Positions 53,810-62,755 of a stretch of 64,000 nucleotides of DNA are shown in pieces. Positions within the stretch are counted from its first letter, which is position 1. Each line of letters begins with the position of its first letter. Position numbers and translations under genes: made by a program. The DNA is from an uncultured Sinobacteraceae bacterium (lineage in GTDB: Bacteria > Pseudomonadota > Gammaproteobacteria > Nevskiales > Nevskiaceae). The DNA is taken from positions 682,001-746,000 of the forward strand of contig CAIJRD010000002.1 in the NCBI GenBank assembly GCA_903822975.1, written 5' to 3'. The notes below the pieces were generated by a model, which saw only the letters and a program-made list of their open reading frames with translations, was not told where the DNA came from and searched no databases.

Positions 53810-55220
53810 TAACGCCACGCTCAGGTGCGGCCATGACGACGCGAAGTGGCGGCAGGGCCGTCACCTGGAGTGATGAAATGGCTCTCTCCCTGCTTTTTTG
53901 CGGCAGGCTGACGATTCCAATCTTGGGAGAGCGATCATGATGAAGGACGTTACAACCATTGCGGTTGACTTAGCAAAGGATGTTTTCCAGGTGGCCTATG
54001 GTGATGGGCATGGCCGGGTGTTGTCGCGGCAACGCCTTTCCAGTCGGCGAGCTTTCGCCGTGCAGCTCGGCCAGTGGCGCGATGTTGTCGTTGTGATGGA
54101 GTCCTGCGCCACAGCGCACTACTGGGGACGCGAATGTCAGCGGCTTGGGTTGCAGGTGCGGCTGCTGCCGGCCCAGCATGTCGGCGCGTACCGTCGGCGT
54201 AATAAGACCGATGCGGCGGATGCCGAGGCGTTGCTCGAAGCCAATCGTAACGCCCAGATCAAAGACGTACCGGTCAAAAATGAAACCCAGCAGTTGGTGC
54301 TCGCCGTACACAGTCTTCGAGAAGGCTGGAAAGCAGCACGCACTGCCAGGATCAATGCGCTGCGCGGCCATCTGCTCGGGTTTGGTCAGGCCATCCCACT
54401 CGGCGCCGAAAAGGCGATTTCACAAGCTTCCGCCTGCATCGAAAAAGTACCTCATGCCTTGCACGGTCTTCTGCATCAGATGCTCGAAGAGATCAGCCAA
54501 CTCAGTCAGCGCATGGTCGATGCCGAACGACAGATCATCGCACTCAACAAACAGAACCCGGCAGCCACGCATCTGCAGCAGATCAGCGGCATCGGTCCGC
54601 TCACCGCCAGCGCTCTGACGGCCAGTGCGGTGGATGCCCGCTATTTCAAAAGCGGGCGACAGTTGTCTGCTTGGCTGGGACTCACGCCTCGCGAACACAG
54701 CTCAGGAAGCAGTCGTCATCTGGGCAGAATCAGTAAGCGAGGCGACGTCTACGTCCGCATGCTGCTGGTCCACGGTGCGCGCAGTGCACTGAGTGTGGCA
54801 CTCGCACTTCGCCACAAGGCACCGGAAAAACTAAACCGTATCCAGTGCTGGGCAACCCAACTGTATGATCGTGTCGGTATGCACAAAGCGATCGTCGCCA
54901 TGGCCAACAAGCTGGCCCGGATCTGTTGGGCCATGTGGACGCACGGCGAATGCTACGACGGCAATAATACTGGCTTGGTAAAAGCCGTCCCCGCGTAAGC
55001 GAACCCAATCAATTTCACCGCAGTAAATCTCGACGACACCGCCTCACGACACACCGGTCGGACCAGCCTTTCAATCACCCCGGTAACTAGGGCGAGCCTG
55101 CAACAAAGCTCGATGGAGCGATAGGGGATGAAAGGCGCGAATTCTCATGAGGGCACCCGGAACAGCCAACCCGGAGATGCCGGATATACGAGCGCAGACG
55201 ACCGGGGCTGGTGAGACTTA
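53810..55220 (+). mobile_element. IS110/IS1111-type insertion sequence (ends approximate)
   Basis: Element carrying the transposase at 53937-54998. The right boundary is set by the start of the 48-bp repeat at 55221. The left boundary lies near GCTAACGCC at about 53809. No terminal inverted repeats are seen, as expected for this family. On the minus strand the left side reads GGCGTTAGCGGC, which resembles the end of an attC site, so the element probably sits inside one. Boundaries to within about 30 bases. Confidence 0.5.
53937..54998 (+). CDS. IS110-family (IS1111 group) transposase
   Basis: 353 residues from ATG 53937, with GGGAGAG upstream. N-terminal DEDD-type RuvC-like part: TIAVDLAKDVFQVA, then VVVMESCATAHYW and NKTDAADAEAL. 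C-terminal transposase_20 part: LQQISGIGPLTASAL, then FKSGRQLSAWLGLTPRE and SGSSRHLGRISKRGD, with the Ser nucleophile region. IS1111-group elements lack ordinary inverted repeats, and some insert specifically into integron attC sites. Complete and probably active. Confidence 0.9.
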   Translation: MMKDVTTIAVDLAKDVFQVAYGDGHGRVLSRQRLSSRRAFAVQLGQWRDVVVVMESCATAHYWGRECQRLGLQVRLLPAQHVGAYRRRNKTDAADAEALLEANRNAQIKDVPVKNETQQLVLAVHSLREGWKAARTARINALRGHLLGFGQAIPLGAEKAISQASACIEKVPHALHGLLHQMLEEISQLSQRMVDAERQIIALNKQNPAATHLQQISGIGPLTASALTASAVDARYFKSGRQLSAWLGLTPREHSSGSSRHLGRISKRGDVYVRMLLVHGARSALSVALALRHKAPEKLNRIQCWATQLYDRVGMHKAIVAMANKLARICWAMWTHGECYDGNNTGLVKAVPA

Positions 55221-55268
55221 CGACTTACGTGTTATTCGGGGCTTGTGGGGCGAGAGCCATATACGCCT
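55221..55268. repeat. 48-bp attC-like element, copy 2
   Basis: Identical to copy 1. On the minus strand it is preceded by GCCCAAC, which fits the RYYYAAC outer box of an attC site. The 55232 gene stops inside it. The IS110 element adjoins its far side. Confidence 0.6.
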
Positions 55269-56092
55269 GGTTGGGCGGCACCTTCCTGCCCTATAGTTTT
55301 TATACCTTTCATGATCTTATCTGCCACCCAGAGCGTACTGATTGCGCAAATGGTCATGCCCGCACCACTAGAAAGGATTTCAAATCCCGTGAGAAGGTCT
55401 CCAGTTAAAAGACGGCTTTGCCCCCCGTATATCCCAGCAGCCAACGGAATTAGACACGCTGAACGGATGCCACCTTCCAAAAGCTTTTGAAGTGTGATGC
55501 TGCCGATCTCAGGGGAGTGAGAATAAGGTATTTCAAAGTTCTTTAACGTTTCTTGAAAATATGACTTCGAGCTTTCAAGCTGCTCTGGGTTAAGCAAAAG
55601 ACCATCGAGGATCATTGAATAAGCTGCGAGTAACTCACCTTTGATGTTTGTGAGTTTATGCTCTTGTAGATATGCACTACGAGATACTTCATCTAACCAA
55701 TATTCGAGTGAATGACTTGCAATGTTTCGGCGTTCTACGGTCTGCACAGTTAATTGCGATAATCTTTCATCAGCAATCATTGATATCTTTTGCTGCGACA
55801 TCTGAACGAACAGGCATTGATGTAGGAATGCGCTCGGCGTGGCGAGCCAGGTTGGAACCTTTTCGTAGTTTGGACGATAGGTGCCGTTGTGACCCGGCGG
55901 TTTTGGACCTGACTCGGCTAGTTGTACAAGATCTTCGTAGTTGCTGGCATAGGACTCACTGAGGCCAAGCCAATTAGCAAAGGAGCTATGAATGTCTTTT
56001 TCTAAGCGATACGGTAGATGTGCAATCGTGACGAAGATATCGGAGTGATGTGAAGAGCTGGAAATTGCTCTGCTTTCGACGCTGAAATCCAT
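55232..56092 (-). CDS. Cassette gene: protein with two C-terminal membrane helices
   Basis: 286 residues from ATG 56092, chosen for GGGGGTTT upstream; the open frame continues 56 codons further but into a Cys-rich, unlikely N-terminus over the presumed attI region. A helical soluble part of about 190 residues (IFVTIAHLPYRLEKD, then MSQQKISMIADERL) is followed by two hydrophobic segments (SACLIPLAAGIYGG; GAGMTICAISTLWVAD). The stop is inside the attC-like element, as usual for integron cassette genes. First cassette next to intI. No recognised family. Confidence 0.65.
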   Translation of the reverse strand: MDFSVESRAISSSSHHSDIFVTIAHLPYRLEKDIHSSFANWLGLSESYASNYEDLVQLAESGPKPPGHNGTYRPNYEKVPTWLATPSAFLHQCLFVQMSQQKISMIADERLSQLTVQTVERRNIASHSLEYWLDEVSRSAYLQEHKLTNIKGELLAAYSMILDGLLLNPEQLESSKSYFQETLKNFEIPYSHSPEIGSITLQKLLEGGIRSACLIPLAAGIYGGQSRLLTGDLLTGFEILSSGAGMTICAISTLWVADKIMKGIKTIGQEGAAQPGVYGSRPTSPE

Positions 56093-56322
56093 AGCGAAAC
56101 CCCCAAAGACGAAGCACCAGACTATAAGGCAGAGACAGCTATCAGTGCCGCCCAACGCTGATTGAACCGCACGAAGCGGGCGCGTACTTGCGGTTGAACA
56201 CAGTTGCGCATGCTCTAATTCCTTGAATTTGCTTGATGTCGAAAAACTGATGCCAATCAATTTTTCACGACATCATTGACCCTTACGACGGAGCAGGTCT
56301 ATAGCGTCTTTACAGACACTAT
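56093..56322. other. Presumed attI/leader region
   Basis: Gap between the first cassette gene and divergent intI. In an integron the attI site and cassette promoter lie here or in intI. The sequence has no close match I can identify as attI. Confidence 0.35.
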
Positions 56323-56995
56323 ATGGTCACTCAATCACTCCGGCTGCGCCCAAGCTGCTCGATCGTGTGCGACAAACCGTGCGAACGCGCGGCTACAGCT
56401 TGCGCACCGAAGAGACGTACGTTTATTGGGTTCGTCGATTCATTCTGTTCCATCAGAAGCGTCATCCGGCGGACTTGGGTGTGGAAGGCGTCACCTCCTT
56501 TCTGTCGGATCTCGCAGTCCGGATGCATGTGGCGCCCTCCACTCAGAATCAGGCACGCGCGGCCTTGCTGTTTCTGTATTCCAAGGTTCTGGAAATCGAA
56601 CTCCCTTGGTTGGACGAAGTACTCATCGCCAAGCATCGCCGCTATCTGCCGGTGGTGTTGACGCCGACCGAAGTTCGCTCGCTGTTGCATGAGATGAGCG
56701 GAACAACGGGTCTAATCGCCAACTTGCTCTACGGCACTGGCATGCGCTTGCTCGAAGCGCTTCGCCTGCGTATCAAAGACCTGGAATTTGAACGGCGCGA
56801 GATCATCGTTCGGCAAGGCAAAGGCGGTAAGGACCGTGTGACGGTGCTGCCTGAGAATTTGATGCTGCCACTGCAGCAGACATCCGGACCATTCAGGAAC
56901 TGCTCGGCCACAAGGATCTGAATACCACGACGATCTATACCCACGTGCTCAACAGAGGTGGCCGTGGAATCAGAAGTCCATTCGATGCGCTGTGA
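56323..56995 (+). pseudogene. intI: Integron integrase intI with large internal deletion
   Basis: The frame from GTG 56367, and codons before it (PAAPKLLDRV), give GYSLRTEETYVYWVRRFILFH, then LLYGTGMRLLEALRLRIKDLE with box I Arg, and [15 protein letters not shown]: a chromosomal integron integrase. The N-terminal codons lack a start in frame; the ATG at 56323 is one frame off. After LPLQQ at about 56880 the sequence jumps to [27 protein letters not shown] in another frame, ending at 56995. An estimated 120 residues are missing, including the H-x-x-R of box II and the integron-specific insert, so the enzyme is dead. Cassettes lie on the opposite strand to the left, the normal integron arrangement. 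Confidence 0.88.
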
Positions 56996-57197
56996 CCATT
57001 CGCCTTAAACCGGAATAGTCCAGGCCTTTGCTTAAAAAGCAGCCTATCGGCCGAAAGCCCGTCGTCCTGAACTTTATTGTCGTGTCCCCCACTTTAATGT
57101 CATGTCTCAAACATTATTGGCAAAGGACACCGATTGGGCCATCGGACAAACTGACTTTTTTGAGTGGCGAATTCGGCCATCGTCCGGCACGGGCTTG
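56996..57197. other. Gap after intI
   Basis: About 200 bases without a supported gene, between convergent intI and the AlpA gene. Nothing recognisable. Confidence 0.3.
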
Positions 57198-57650
57198 TCA
57201 GACTTTCTTTCGGCTTGCATCCATCTGCGCAAAGAGCCAGGCATTTACCTCGTGAGCGAGCCAGCCCACGGCCGCGCCACCACCCAGGTGGATCGGCTTA
57301 GGAAAGGAAGCGTCGTAACGCGAGGACTCCGGATTCATTCGGTCATAAATCGTGCTGCGCGAAAGCCGTAGGCTGGCTTCCAGGTCACGGCGGCGCAGAA
57401 TACGCAGCGGATTTGGTTCTGAATGATAGGAATTTGTCTTGTTCGGTTCGCGTTGGACGGCATCGGGCATTTCGTTGGGCGTGCCTCGGCTATGCGCAAG
57501 CCATGCGTTCTCGTCAACGTATACCTGCTTGCCGAGCGTCTCACCCGGTAAAACCCCCTTCTGTACCCAGCCGAGCACGGCATGGGAATCCGGCATGCTC
57601 TCTTCCGCGAAATACTTTCGGCACCAGTCGGAGGCGAGTAAAAGTTTCAT
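57198..57650 (-). CDS. AlpA-type phage regulatory/excisionase protein
   Basis: 150 residues. The N-terminal 60 residues look like an excisionase-type unit (LLASDWCRKYFAEESMPDS, then GWVQKGVLPGETLGKQVYVDE). A Thr/Asn-rich linker follows. The C-terminal half is an AlpA/HTH domain: LRRRDLEASLRLSRSTIYDRM, then FPKPIHLGGGAAVGWLAHEVNAWL. AlpA proteins activate integrase genes or act as excisionases of prophages and islands. It could once have controlled an island integrase nearby. The ATG overlaps the stop of a possible 30-aa upstream peptide (ATGA). Confidence 0.8.
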   Translation of the reverse strand: MKLLLASDWCRKYFAEESMPDSHAVLGWVQKGVLPGETLGKQVYVDENAWLAHSRGTPNEMPDAVQREPNKTNSYHSEPNPLRILRRRDLEASLRLSRSTIYDRMNPESSRYDASFPKPIHLGGGAAVGWLAHEVNAWLFAQMDASRKKV

Positions 57651-57739
57651 CTGGATAGCTCCGTGCCATAGCGCGTGGTCATGTCTCCGATGACGGCATC
57701 GATTTCGTCGTTCGTGAGATTAGGAGCCGACGCCGGCAT
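57647..57739 (-). CDS. Possible 30-aa peptide upstream of the AlpA gene
   Basis: MPASAPNLTNDEIDAVIGDM and ten more residues, ending in a TGA that overlaps the AlpA start as ATGA. CCGAGG is immediately before the ATG. Too short to be sure; the coupling is the main support. Confidence 0.4.
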   Translation of the reverse strand: MPASAPNLTNDEIDAVIGDMTTRYGTELSR

Positions 57740-57824
57740 CCTCGGCGGTTCTACAATTGAATTGCGAAGCCTTGGCTACTTGGCTGAATGTATCAAAATC
57801 CAGCTTTATTTCTGCTGTGAGCAC
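57720..57824 (-). CDS. Possible 34-aa peptide
   Basis: GTG start at 57824, MLTAEIKLDFDTFSQVAKAS, stop at 57720, overlapping the next small frame. AGGGTG lies upstream. It reads like a protein but could be a chance frame. Confidence 0.3.
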   Translation of the reverse strand: MLTAEIKLDFDTFSQVAKASQFNCRTAEDAGVGS

Positions 57825-57932
57825 ACATGATCACCCTATGTTCGATGCCGCAGCGCGCGCCATCGACGCAGGGATCAATCATGTCGGCAAGAAGCGATGC
57901 AGTTGATCACCGCAAAACTGACCGCGAGGGTT

Positions 57933-59593
57933 ATGACGATGGCCATAAACGATAAAATCAGGTGGACCTGAACTCTTTCTCTAACGACGCTTCTTGCGCT
58001 TGGGGTCTCTGCTGTCGAAGCAAAAGTTGATTGCACCCCAAAGAAGGACATTAGCAGTCAGCAACTGCGCACTGGACTTTGCAACTTCGACGCACAGAAA
58101 CGTGTGTTCGACGGAACTGCTGCGCAGCAGGCAACTTGCCTGACGCGCGATGTTCAGAGAAAAGGAGAAATCGGCGGTGAGACAATTACGCCGTATCTCA
58201 AGGACCTCGCTGGAACGTCTGCGCCGCCGGTTAAATCGGTGCAGGCGCTTCTTGATGCGCAGCAAATCAAGCCCGAAGAAGTTGGAGGCGCCATTACCAA
58301 GCCGATCTCGGCCCGCTACTTCATTATCCACGATACGAGCACGCCCAACTGCTCGGAGGGCAAACCATAGCGGATTGCCCCGTCATTGGTAAATTACCGC
58401 CAAATCGTGACGACGGCAGTTGGCCCTCAAACAAGACGTTCCTGGGGCATCCCAAGCCGGCTCCCTATCGCTTAGCACATGCAATGACCAATCGCGTTGG
58501 AGCATCGATCACAGAAGTGGACTTTGCCGAACACATTGGCACTACTAAGTTTGAGTATTGTGTCGATAGCTCAGCGAAGGTGAAGATCTTTCTAGGAGTG
58601 GAAAATATTCAGCCACGTGTAGGCGATCCGAAGATTCCCAAGCCGGGGCATGACGCCAATGACTATGATGCGCCCTATCCCGGATTTACGCCTAAGCAGT
58701 ACGAGCGACTAGCACTCCCTTACGTAGTGGCCAGTGCACGCCGCGGGCAGTGGCTCATCCCAGCATTTCACGGGGTTATAGACCACTTTTATCGAGATGG
58801 GCACGATGATCCGCAACATTTCGACATGTCGGCGTTCAGTGCGGCTGTCGAAAAGCACGTTGTTGCGCTCGCGCCTACGATGACATTGGGCGCCACACAC
58901 GAAATAGTTAAAGCTCAAGAAGGCATCCCCAAGTGGGACCTTCCGCCGCTAGACGCGGCCACCTGCAGATCGATCGCTGCCAATGCAAGCAGTTTCAAGC
59001 TCGAGAAGACAACTAGAACCACACAGTATTTCACTCCTCTATTCCAGTCAGGACCTGACGGCGGGCTGCGTGATGAGGACCGAAAAAACTGCCTTCAGGT
59101 GGAAGGCTCTTGCATTGTCGGCAACTTTCTATACAACGCGGGAGGGCCAAACGGCACCCGCTACGAACGTGACAAAGTCCCCTTCATTTTCGGCAAAGGC
59201 AGCGGCAAGAGCACCTTCAATACAACGAACGCGCCCTTCCCATGCCGCACCTTGGCCGCGGACTCGGACAAGTACGATAGCGGAACGGTCGTTTACATTC
59301 CGTCGATGGTGGGCAAAATATGCCCCCAGAATAATCAGCCGGTGGATGGCTGCTTCATCGTTGGTGACGTCGGATCAGCCATTAAAGGCAAAGGCCGCTT
59401 CGATGTCTTCACCGGCGAGTGCTCGCGCTATGACGGAAAGCATAACGTCTGCCGCGATCAGGGCAATGCTGCATTCGAAGTACCCAAGGAGGCAGAGTTT
59501 CGCGTCGTGCCGAGAGAGTCTCCGCAGGCTGAAGCACTGCGAAAGGAAGTTGACAGCTTCATCAGCAACGGATGGCAACCCGTATCCCCGTGA
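57933..59593 (+). pseudogene. Amidase_2/3D-domain cell-wall protein, broken twice
   Basis: In frame from ATG 57933 a signal peptide (LTTLLALGVSAVEA) leads to an exported protein, but a TGA at 57969-57971 interrupts it. The frame continues through CTPKKDISSQQLRTG to RYFIIHDTSTPNC, where a frameshift near 58345-58355 moves it into the frame that runs to 59593 (GGQTIADCPVIGKLP, then LGVENIQP, FTPKQYERLALPYVVAS and GHDDPQHFD). These are amidase_2 (peptidoglycan amidase) motifs. A C-terminal 3D-type barrel (TVVYIPSMVG, then GDVGSAIKGKGRFDVFTG) follows. The 369-residue part from ATG 58484 could still be made, without its catalytic N-terminus. Confidence 0.7.
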
Positions 59594-59673
59594 CTGCCGC
59601 TACGTCAGAGCAGGACGGGATCACAGTCGGTGTAATGCAACGTTTTTTTGAACTGACAAAATAACTCTGTAAC

Positions 59674-59898
59674 TTATTGATCCGAAAGATACCGAAATTC
59701 GGCACGGCCGAAGCAAAAATAAAATATAAGACATTGTTTAATAGTGAATTTATTAATTTCGCTCGATAATTCGTAATCAGTCGGCAAGGTTCGATTACTG
59801 TGGCCGCAATTGGCTCTATTGCGACACCCATGCGGCCGCCGACCCAGCTTTTTCCACTCATTCAAGGCGTGGGGTTCAAACTCAAGCTCATAAATCAT
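59674..59898 (-). pseudogene. relE: relE-type toxin fragment
   Basis: The N-terminus MIYELEFEPHALNEWKKLG is the standard RelE start. After 19 codons similarity ends and the frame carries on with unrelated sequence, so the catalytic core is lost. Its ATG overlaps the relB end. Confidence 0.75.
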
Positions 59899-60151
59899 CG
59901 AGTTCCATCTTCACCGGCCGCCTTTTGGAGTTCATTCGGGACGTGACGATGGCCCTCAGTTTAATATCTTTTAACTGTTTTGCCAGTTCAAGCCGTTCAA
60001 AAAGGGCGGCCGGTACCAGATAAGACTGAGGCTTGTTGTGGTTGAGTACCGCAACCACTCGTGACCCTGCTTCCTTCATGACGCCCGATGGATTCTTCTT
60101 AAGCTCGCTGATCGAAACAGCGAGTCCCGCATAGATAGGGCTGGTAATCAT
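59888..60151 (-). CDS. relB: RelB/Phd-type antitoxin
   Basis: 87 residues starting MITSPIYAGLAVSISELKKNP, then AGSRVVAVLNHNKPQSYLVPA: the Phd/YefM-StbD pattern, with an N-terminal DNA-binding fold. The C-terminal toxin-binding tail (RMNSKRRPVKMELDDL) is present. It would normally neutralise and co-repress with RelE, but the toxin gene is truncated. The overlapping organisation (eleven bases) is retained. It may now act only on its operator or on related toxins elsewhere. Confidence 0.85.
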   Translation of the reverse strand: MITSPIYAGLAVSISELKKNPSGVMKEAGSRVVAVLNHNKPQSYLVPAALFERLELAKQLKDIKLRAIVTSRMNSKRRPVKMELDDL

Positions 60152-60322
60152 TTATTGTCCTGATCCAGCACAGATGGCTGGGAGTCCTTCGTCGGTTTGT
60201 CGGGCTTGCAGACTAAGCTGTAGGAAGTGAGTGGTATATCAACTGATGCGGCGTGTATGGTTTCTGGGTCCAGATGAGCAGCAGTTGGACTGTACAGTCG
60301 CCACTCTACCGTGACAAATAAA

Positions 60323-60349
60323 GGTCATAATATATGACCTAAATTTAGG
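60323..60349. promoter_or_regulatory. Overlapping palindromes upstream of relB
   Basis: GGTCATA-ATA-TATGACC (17 bases) and CCTAAATTTAGG (12 bases, sharing CC) form two perfect palindromes, followed by a partial third (AGGTTATAATAGGTC). They lie about 175 bases upstream of relB. Antitoxins of this type bind such repeats. Likely old relBE operator; unproved. Confidence 0.5.
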
Positions 60350-60616
60350 TTATAATAGGTCGCTGGTTATAGTAGAACTGGCGGCTAACTTGCCCCATTA
60401 GCTCGAATCGACACAGTTCGAAGCGAGCGTGAGCTTTTTTAAGCAGACACGAGGTCGAAAACCTTCGGGTCAGAAGTTTTCTATACGGAATTCATACGTG
60501 CGGGCAGTGCAAATGAAGGCAATTTCACGCATATAGCCGCAAACGGCAACATACCTTATAGCATTGTTTTATAAGTATTTTCTTGATAAATCAAAGGACA
60601 GGGAATGGCCATTGAG

Positions 60617-60665
60617 TCGCTTCGGGAGCAAGAGGTCGCAGGTTCAATTCCTGTCGCCCCGACCA
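60617..60665 (+). tRNA. tRNA-Pro(CGG) 3' half, island attachment scar
   Basis: From the anticodon loop (TTCGGGAGC) through the T arm (GCAGGTTCAATTCCTG) to the acceptor strand and encoded CCA (CGCCCCGACCA), this matches the 3' half of tRNA-Pro with anticodon CGG. The 5' half is absent: upstream DNA is AT-rich and cannot form the acceptor or D arm. It is a truncated copy made by site-specific integration, not a functional gene. The intact copy should lie outside this window. Confidence 0.8.
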
Positions 60666-60971
60666 TCAACTCAAAGCCATCAACTCAAGAAAGCCAATCG
60701 AGCGGCTGCTCGTCCAGGGCTTCGCGCGCATGCGGACGTGCAACCGGTCTGCGCGGTCCGACACGGCCAAAAAATTCGTGGTGACGCGTCGTGCGCTTGT
60801 TCGCCCGCCCTAGCTCGCGCACCTGCTCTTCCGGTGGTCGTTTCGATGCTGCAGTGGCCTCCGAACGAGCCCCCCGACTGCGACTGAACTGAAGGCCGAG
60901 TGATCGGCTAGGTGATATCCGTCGAACCTCGGTTCAGCGATGGCGCATCGCTCGAACTTGGTACGCAACCG
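60666..60971. other. Gap right of the tRNA fragment
   Basis: GC-rich, no supported gene. From here on composition looks like the host chromosome. Confidence 0.35.
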
Positions 60972-62105
60972 TCACCCTTGGGGACGATTGATCAGCGCCG
61001 TCATGCCGCCGGCGATTTTTAGCGCCGCCGTATCCAGCAGTTTCAATCCGCGACGCAGGACGCGCTGTACCAGCAGATGCGCGGCGATCAGGCCGAGTCC
61101 GATCGCCAGATAGCGAAGCGCCGTAAGCTGCGACCAGTCGAACTGCGCGATATACGACGGGAGAAACGTGGCGACAAATCCGTTGATCACGAAAAGGTCC
61201 AGGCTGCTTTTTCCCATATACGCGAGTATCGCCGAGGCCTTGAATCGCGCCAGCCCGGCACTCAGGCATACGACGGCGATGGCGCCGACAAACGAGGTCA
61301 CAAAGAACAGCGGAAGGAAGCCGTAGCTACCGCCAAACATTCGTACGCCGAACGGTCCGCTACCGAATTGTTCGCAAGCATTATGGAGGGTGTATGCGCA
61401 GCCGCTGTTGAGCGGCGCCAGAAACACCAAGGCTCCGAGCAAAACGATGCACAGCCAGACTGGCCAACGAATCTGCAACTGCGCAAACAGATAGCCAAGC
61501 GCGAAGAACGACAAGCCTGGCATCCAGGTCCGGAACAGATATTGGTTGGGCGCGTCGAAATAGACGACGACGGCCGTCAGCACCATTGAACCGGCGACCA
61601 CGGCAATTGCGGGAAGATGCCGCAATAAGAAGTAAGCCAAGAGCTGCACGAAACACAGGGCCGTCAGGAACCACAGCACGCCCACCGACCAGCAGTAACC
61701 TTCGACGATGGGATCGAACACGGCGACCACGGCCTGCCATGGCGTTGCCGGCATATTCCCCAGCGAGAAGACGACGATCATGCCGAGCAAGTGGACGATC
61801 CACGCCAGCGCCAACAGTCGGAGCGAACCCCGCACGACGTCCGGCCAAGCCTTCTTCGGCAGATTCCGGTTGACCGCACCTGAAACCAGAAAGAAAAGCA
61901 TCATGTGGAACGAATAGATCAGCTGCCATTGGGAGAAGGCCGATTCGATGAATGCCTTGCCAATCTCGGGCCGGGCTGGATACACCGGCTCCAGAAAATG
62001 CCCGTAGATGACCAAGGCCATTCCGATCCCGCGGGCGATATCCCAGGTCGCATCCCGTGCAGGCGAATTCGATTCGGTCACAGCGCTCCCCTTTCTAGTT
62101 TCCAT
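60972..62105 (-). CDS. Acyltransferase 3 family membrane protein
   Basis: 377 residues from ATG 62105; a GTG at 62081 with AAGGGGAG four bases upstream is an equally good or better start. About ten transmembrane helices. The family motif, Arg in IARGIGMALVIYGHFL followed by His, is at residues 25-40. These enzymes transfer O-acyl groups to sugars of lipopolysaccharide, polysaccharide or peptidoglycan in the inner membrane. No neighbouring polysaccharide genes are in view. It sits outside the island, on the core side of the tRNA scar. Confidence 0.85.
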   Translation of the reverse strand: METRKGSAVTESNSPARDATWDIARGIGMALVIYGHFLEPVYPARPEIGKAFIESAFSQWQLIYSFHMMLFFLVSGAVNRNLPKKAWPDVVRGSLRLLALAWIVHLLGMIVVFSLGNMPATPWQAVVAVFDPIVEGYCWSVGVLWFLTALCFVQLLAYFLLRHLPAIAVVAGSMVLTAVVVYFDAPNQYLFRTWMPGLSFFALGYLFAQLQIRWPVWLCIVLLGALVFLAPLNSGCAYTLHNACEQFGSGPFGVRMFGGSYGFLPLFFVTSFVGAIAVVCLSAGLARFKASAILAYMGKSSLDLFVINGFVATFLPSYIAQFDWSQLTALRYLAIGLGLIAAHLLVQRVLRRGLKLLDTAALKIAGGMTALINRPQG

Positions 62106-62755
62106 CTGTAGTTTCCAGCTGTGACCTGCTGGTCAAAATCCAAACCGTCCTCGGATGAGAGTGGATTTTCGCATTAGGCCAACGTCGCCTCGACGCCGCA
62201 TGACGCCGCATGACGCCGCATGACGCCGCGTGCAAATCGCTCGCCGATGACACCAAGTCTTGTCGAAGTTCGGCCATTAGTACACCTACGGCTCAATCGA
62301 TCACCGGCGAGGCACGTCGCGCACGCTGGTAACGAGCGACGCTTGCCTTGGGCTGTCGTAACTTGTCTTGGGCTGTCGTAAATCGCCACGACGAAGACAA
62401 TCGGTTTGGACGATCACGGAGTCGCGTGATTCTCGATCGATCAACGCCCGAATGGACAAGCGGGACGGGCTATGCCGCTGAGGACTTCAATTGCCAACGC
62501 AACGCGATTCGATTCAATTCGGCGCAGCTTTGGCGTGACAGAACCCGGCGCGGCAAATCGGCATCTGCCGAAGCGCATGCGCAATGCGCTTCGATTAAGC
62601 CACCTCTCGTGACTCGATCGGAGCTGCCCCACCGAACATGCGCGCACACGCTGTGCGGCTGCGAAACTGCTGCGACGTTGGAACTCTAATCAATCCCGCC
62701 GCATCGTCGCGCGCAGTGCTTTGCGCGCGACGTTGGGTTCGAATTGAAGCTGCGC
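62106..62755. other. Intergenic region with short tandem repeats
   Basis: No supported gene in 650 bases. It holds four tandem GACGCCGCAT decamers (62192-62231; last copy ends GT) and a 15-base direct repeat CTTGGGCTGTCGTAA at 62347 and 62367. Confidence 0.4.
62192..62231. repeat. Tandem decamer repeat
   Basis: GACGCCGCAT four times in a row; the fourth ends GT instead of AT. Confidence 0.85.

Noticed and set aside
56276-56692. 138-aa frame at the start of intI
   Set aside because: It is a shifted reading of the intI N-terminus; the integrase sequence is in the other frame.
58983-59651. 222-aa plus-strand frame overlapping the amidase gene
   Set aside because: A shifted shadow of the 3D-domain coding region, with Ser/Arg-rich composition and no domain.
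60564-60665. Complete tRNA gene
   Set aside because: Only the 3' half fits; no acceptor or D-arm partner exists upstream.
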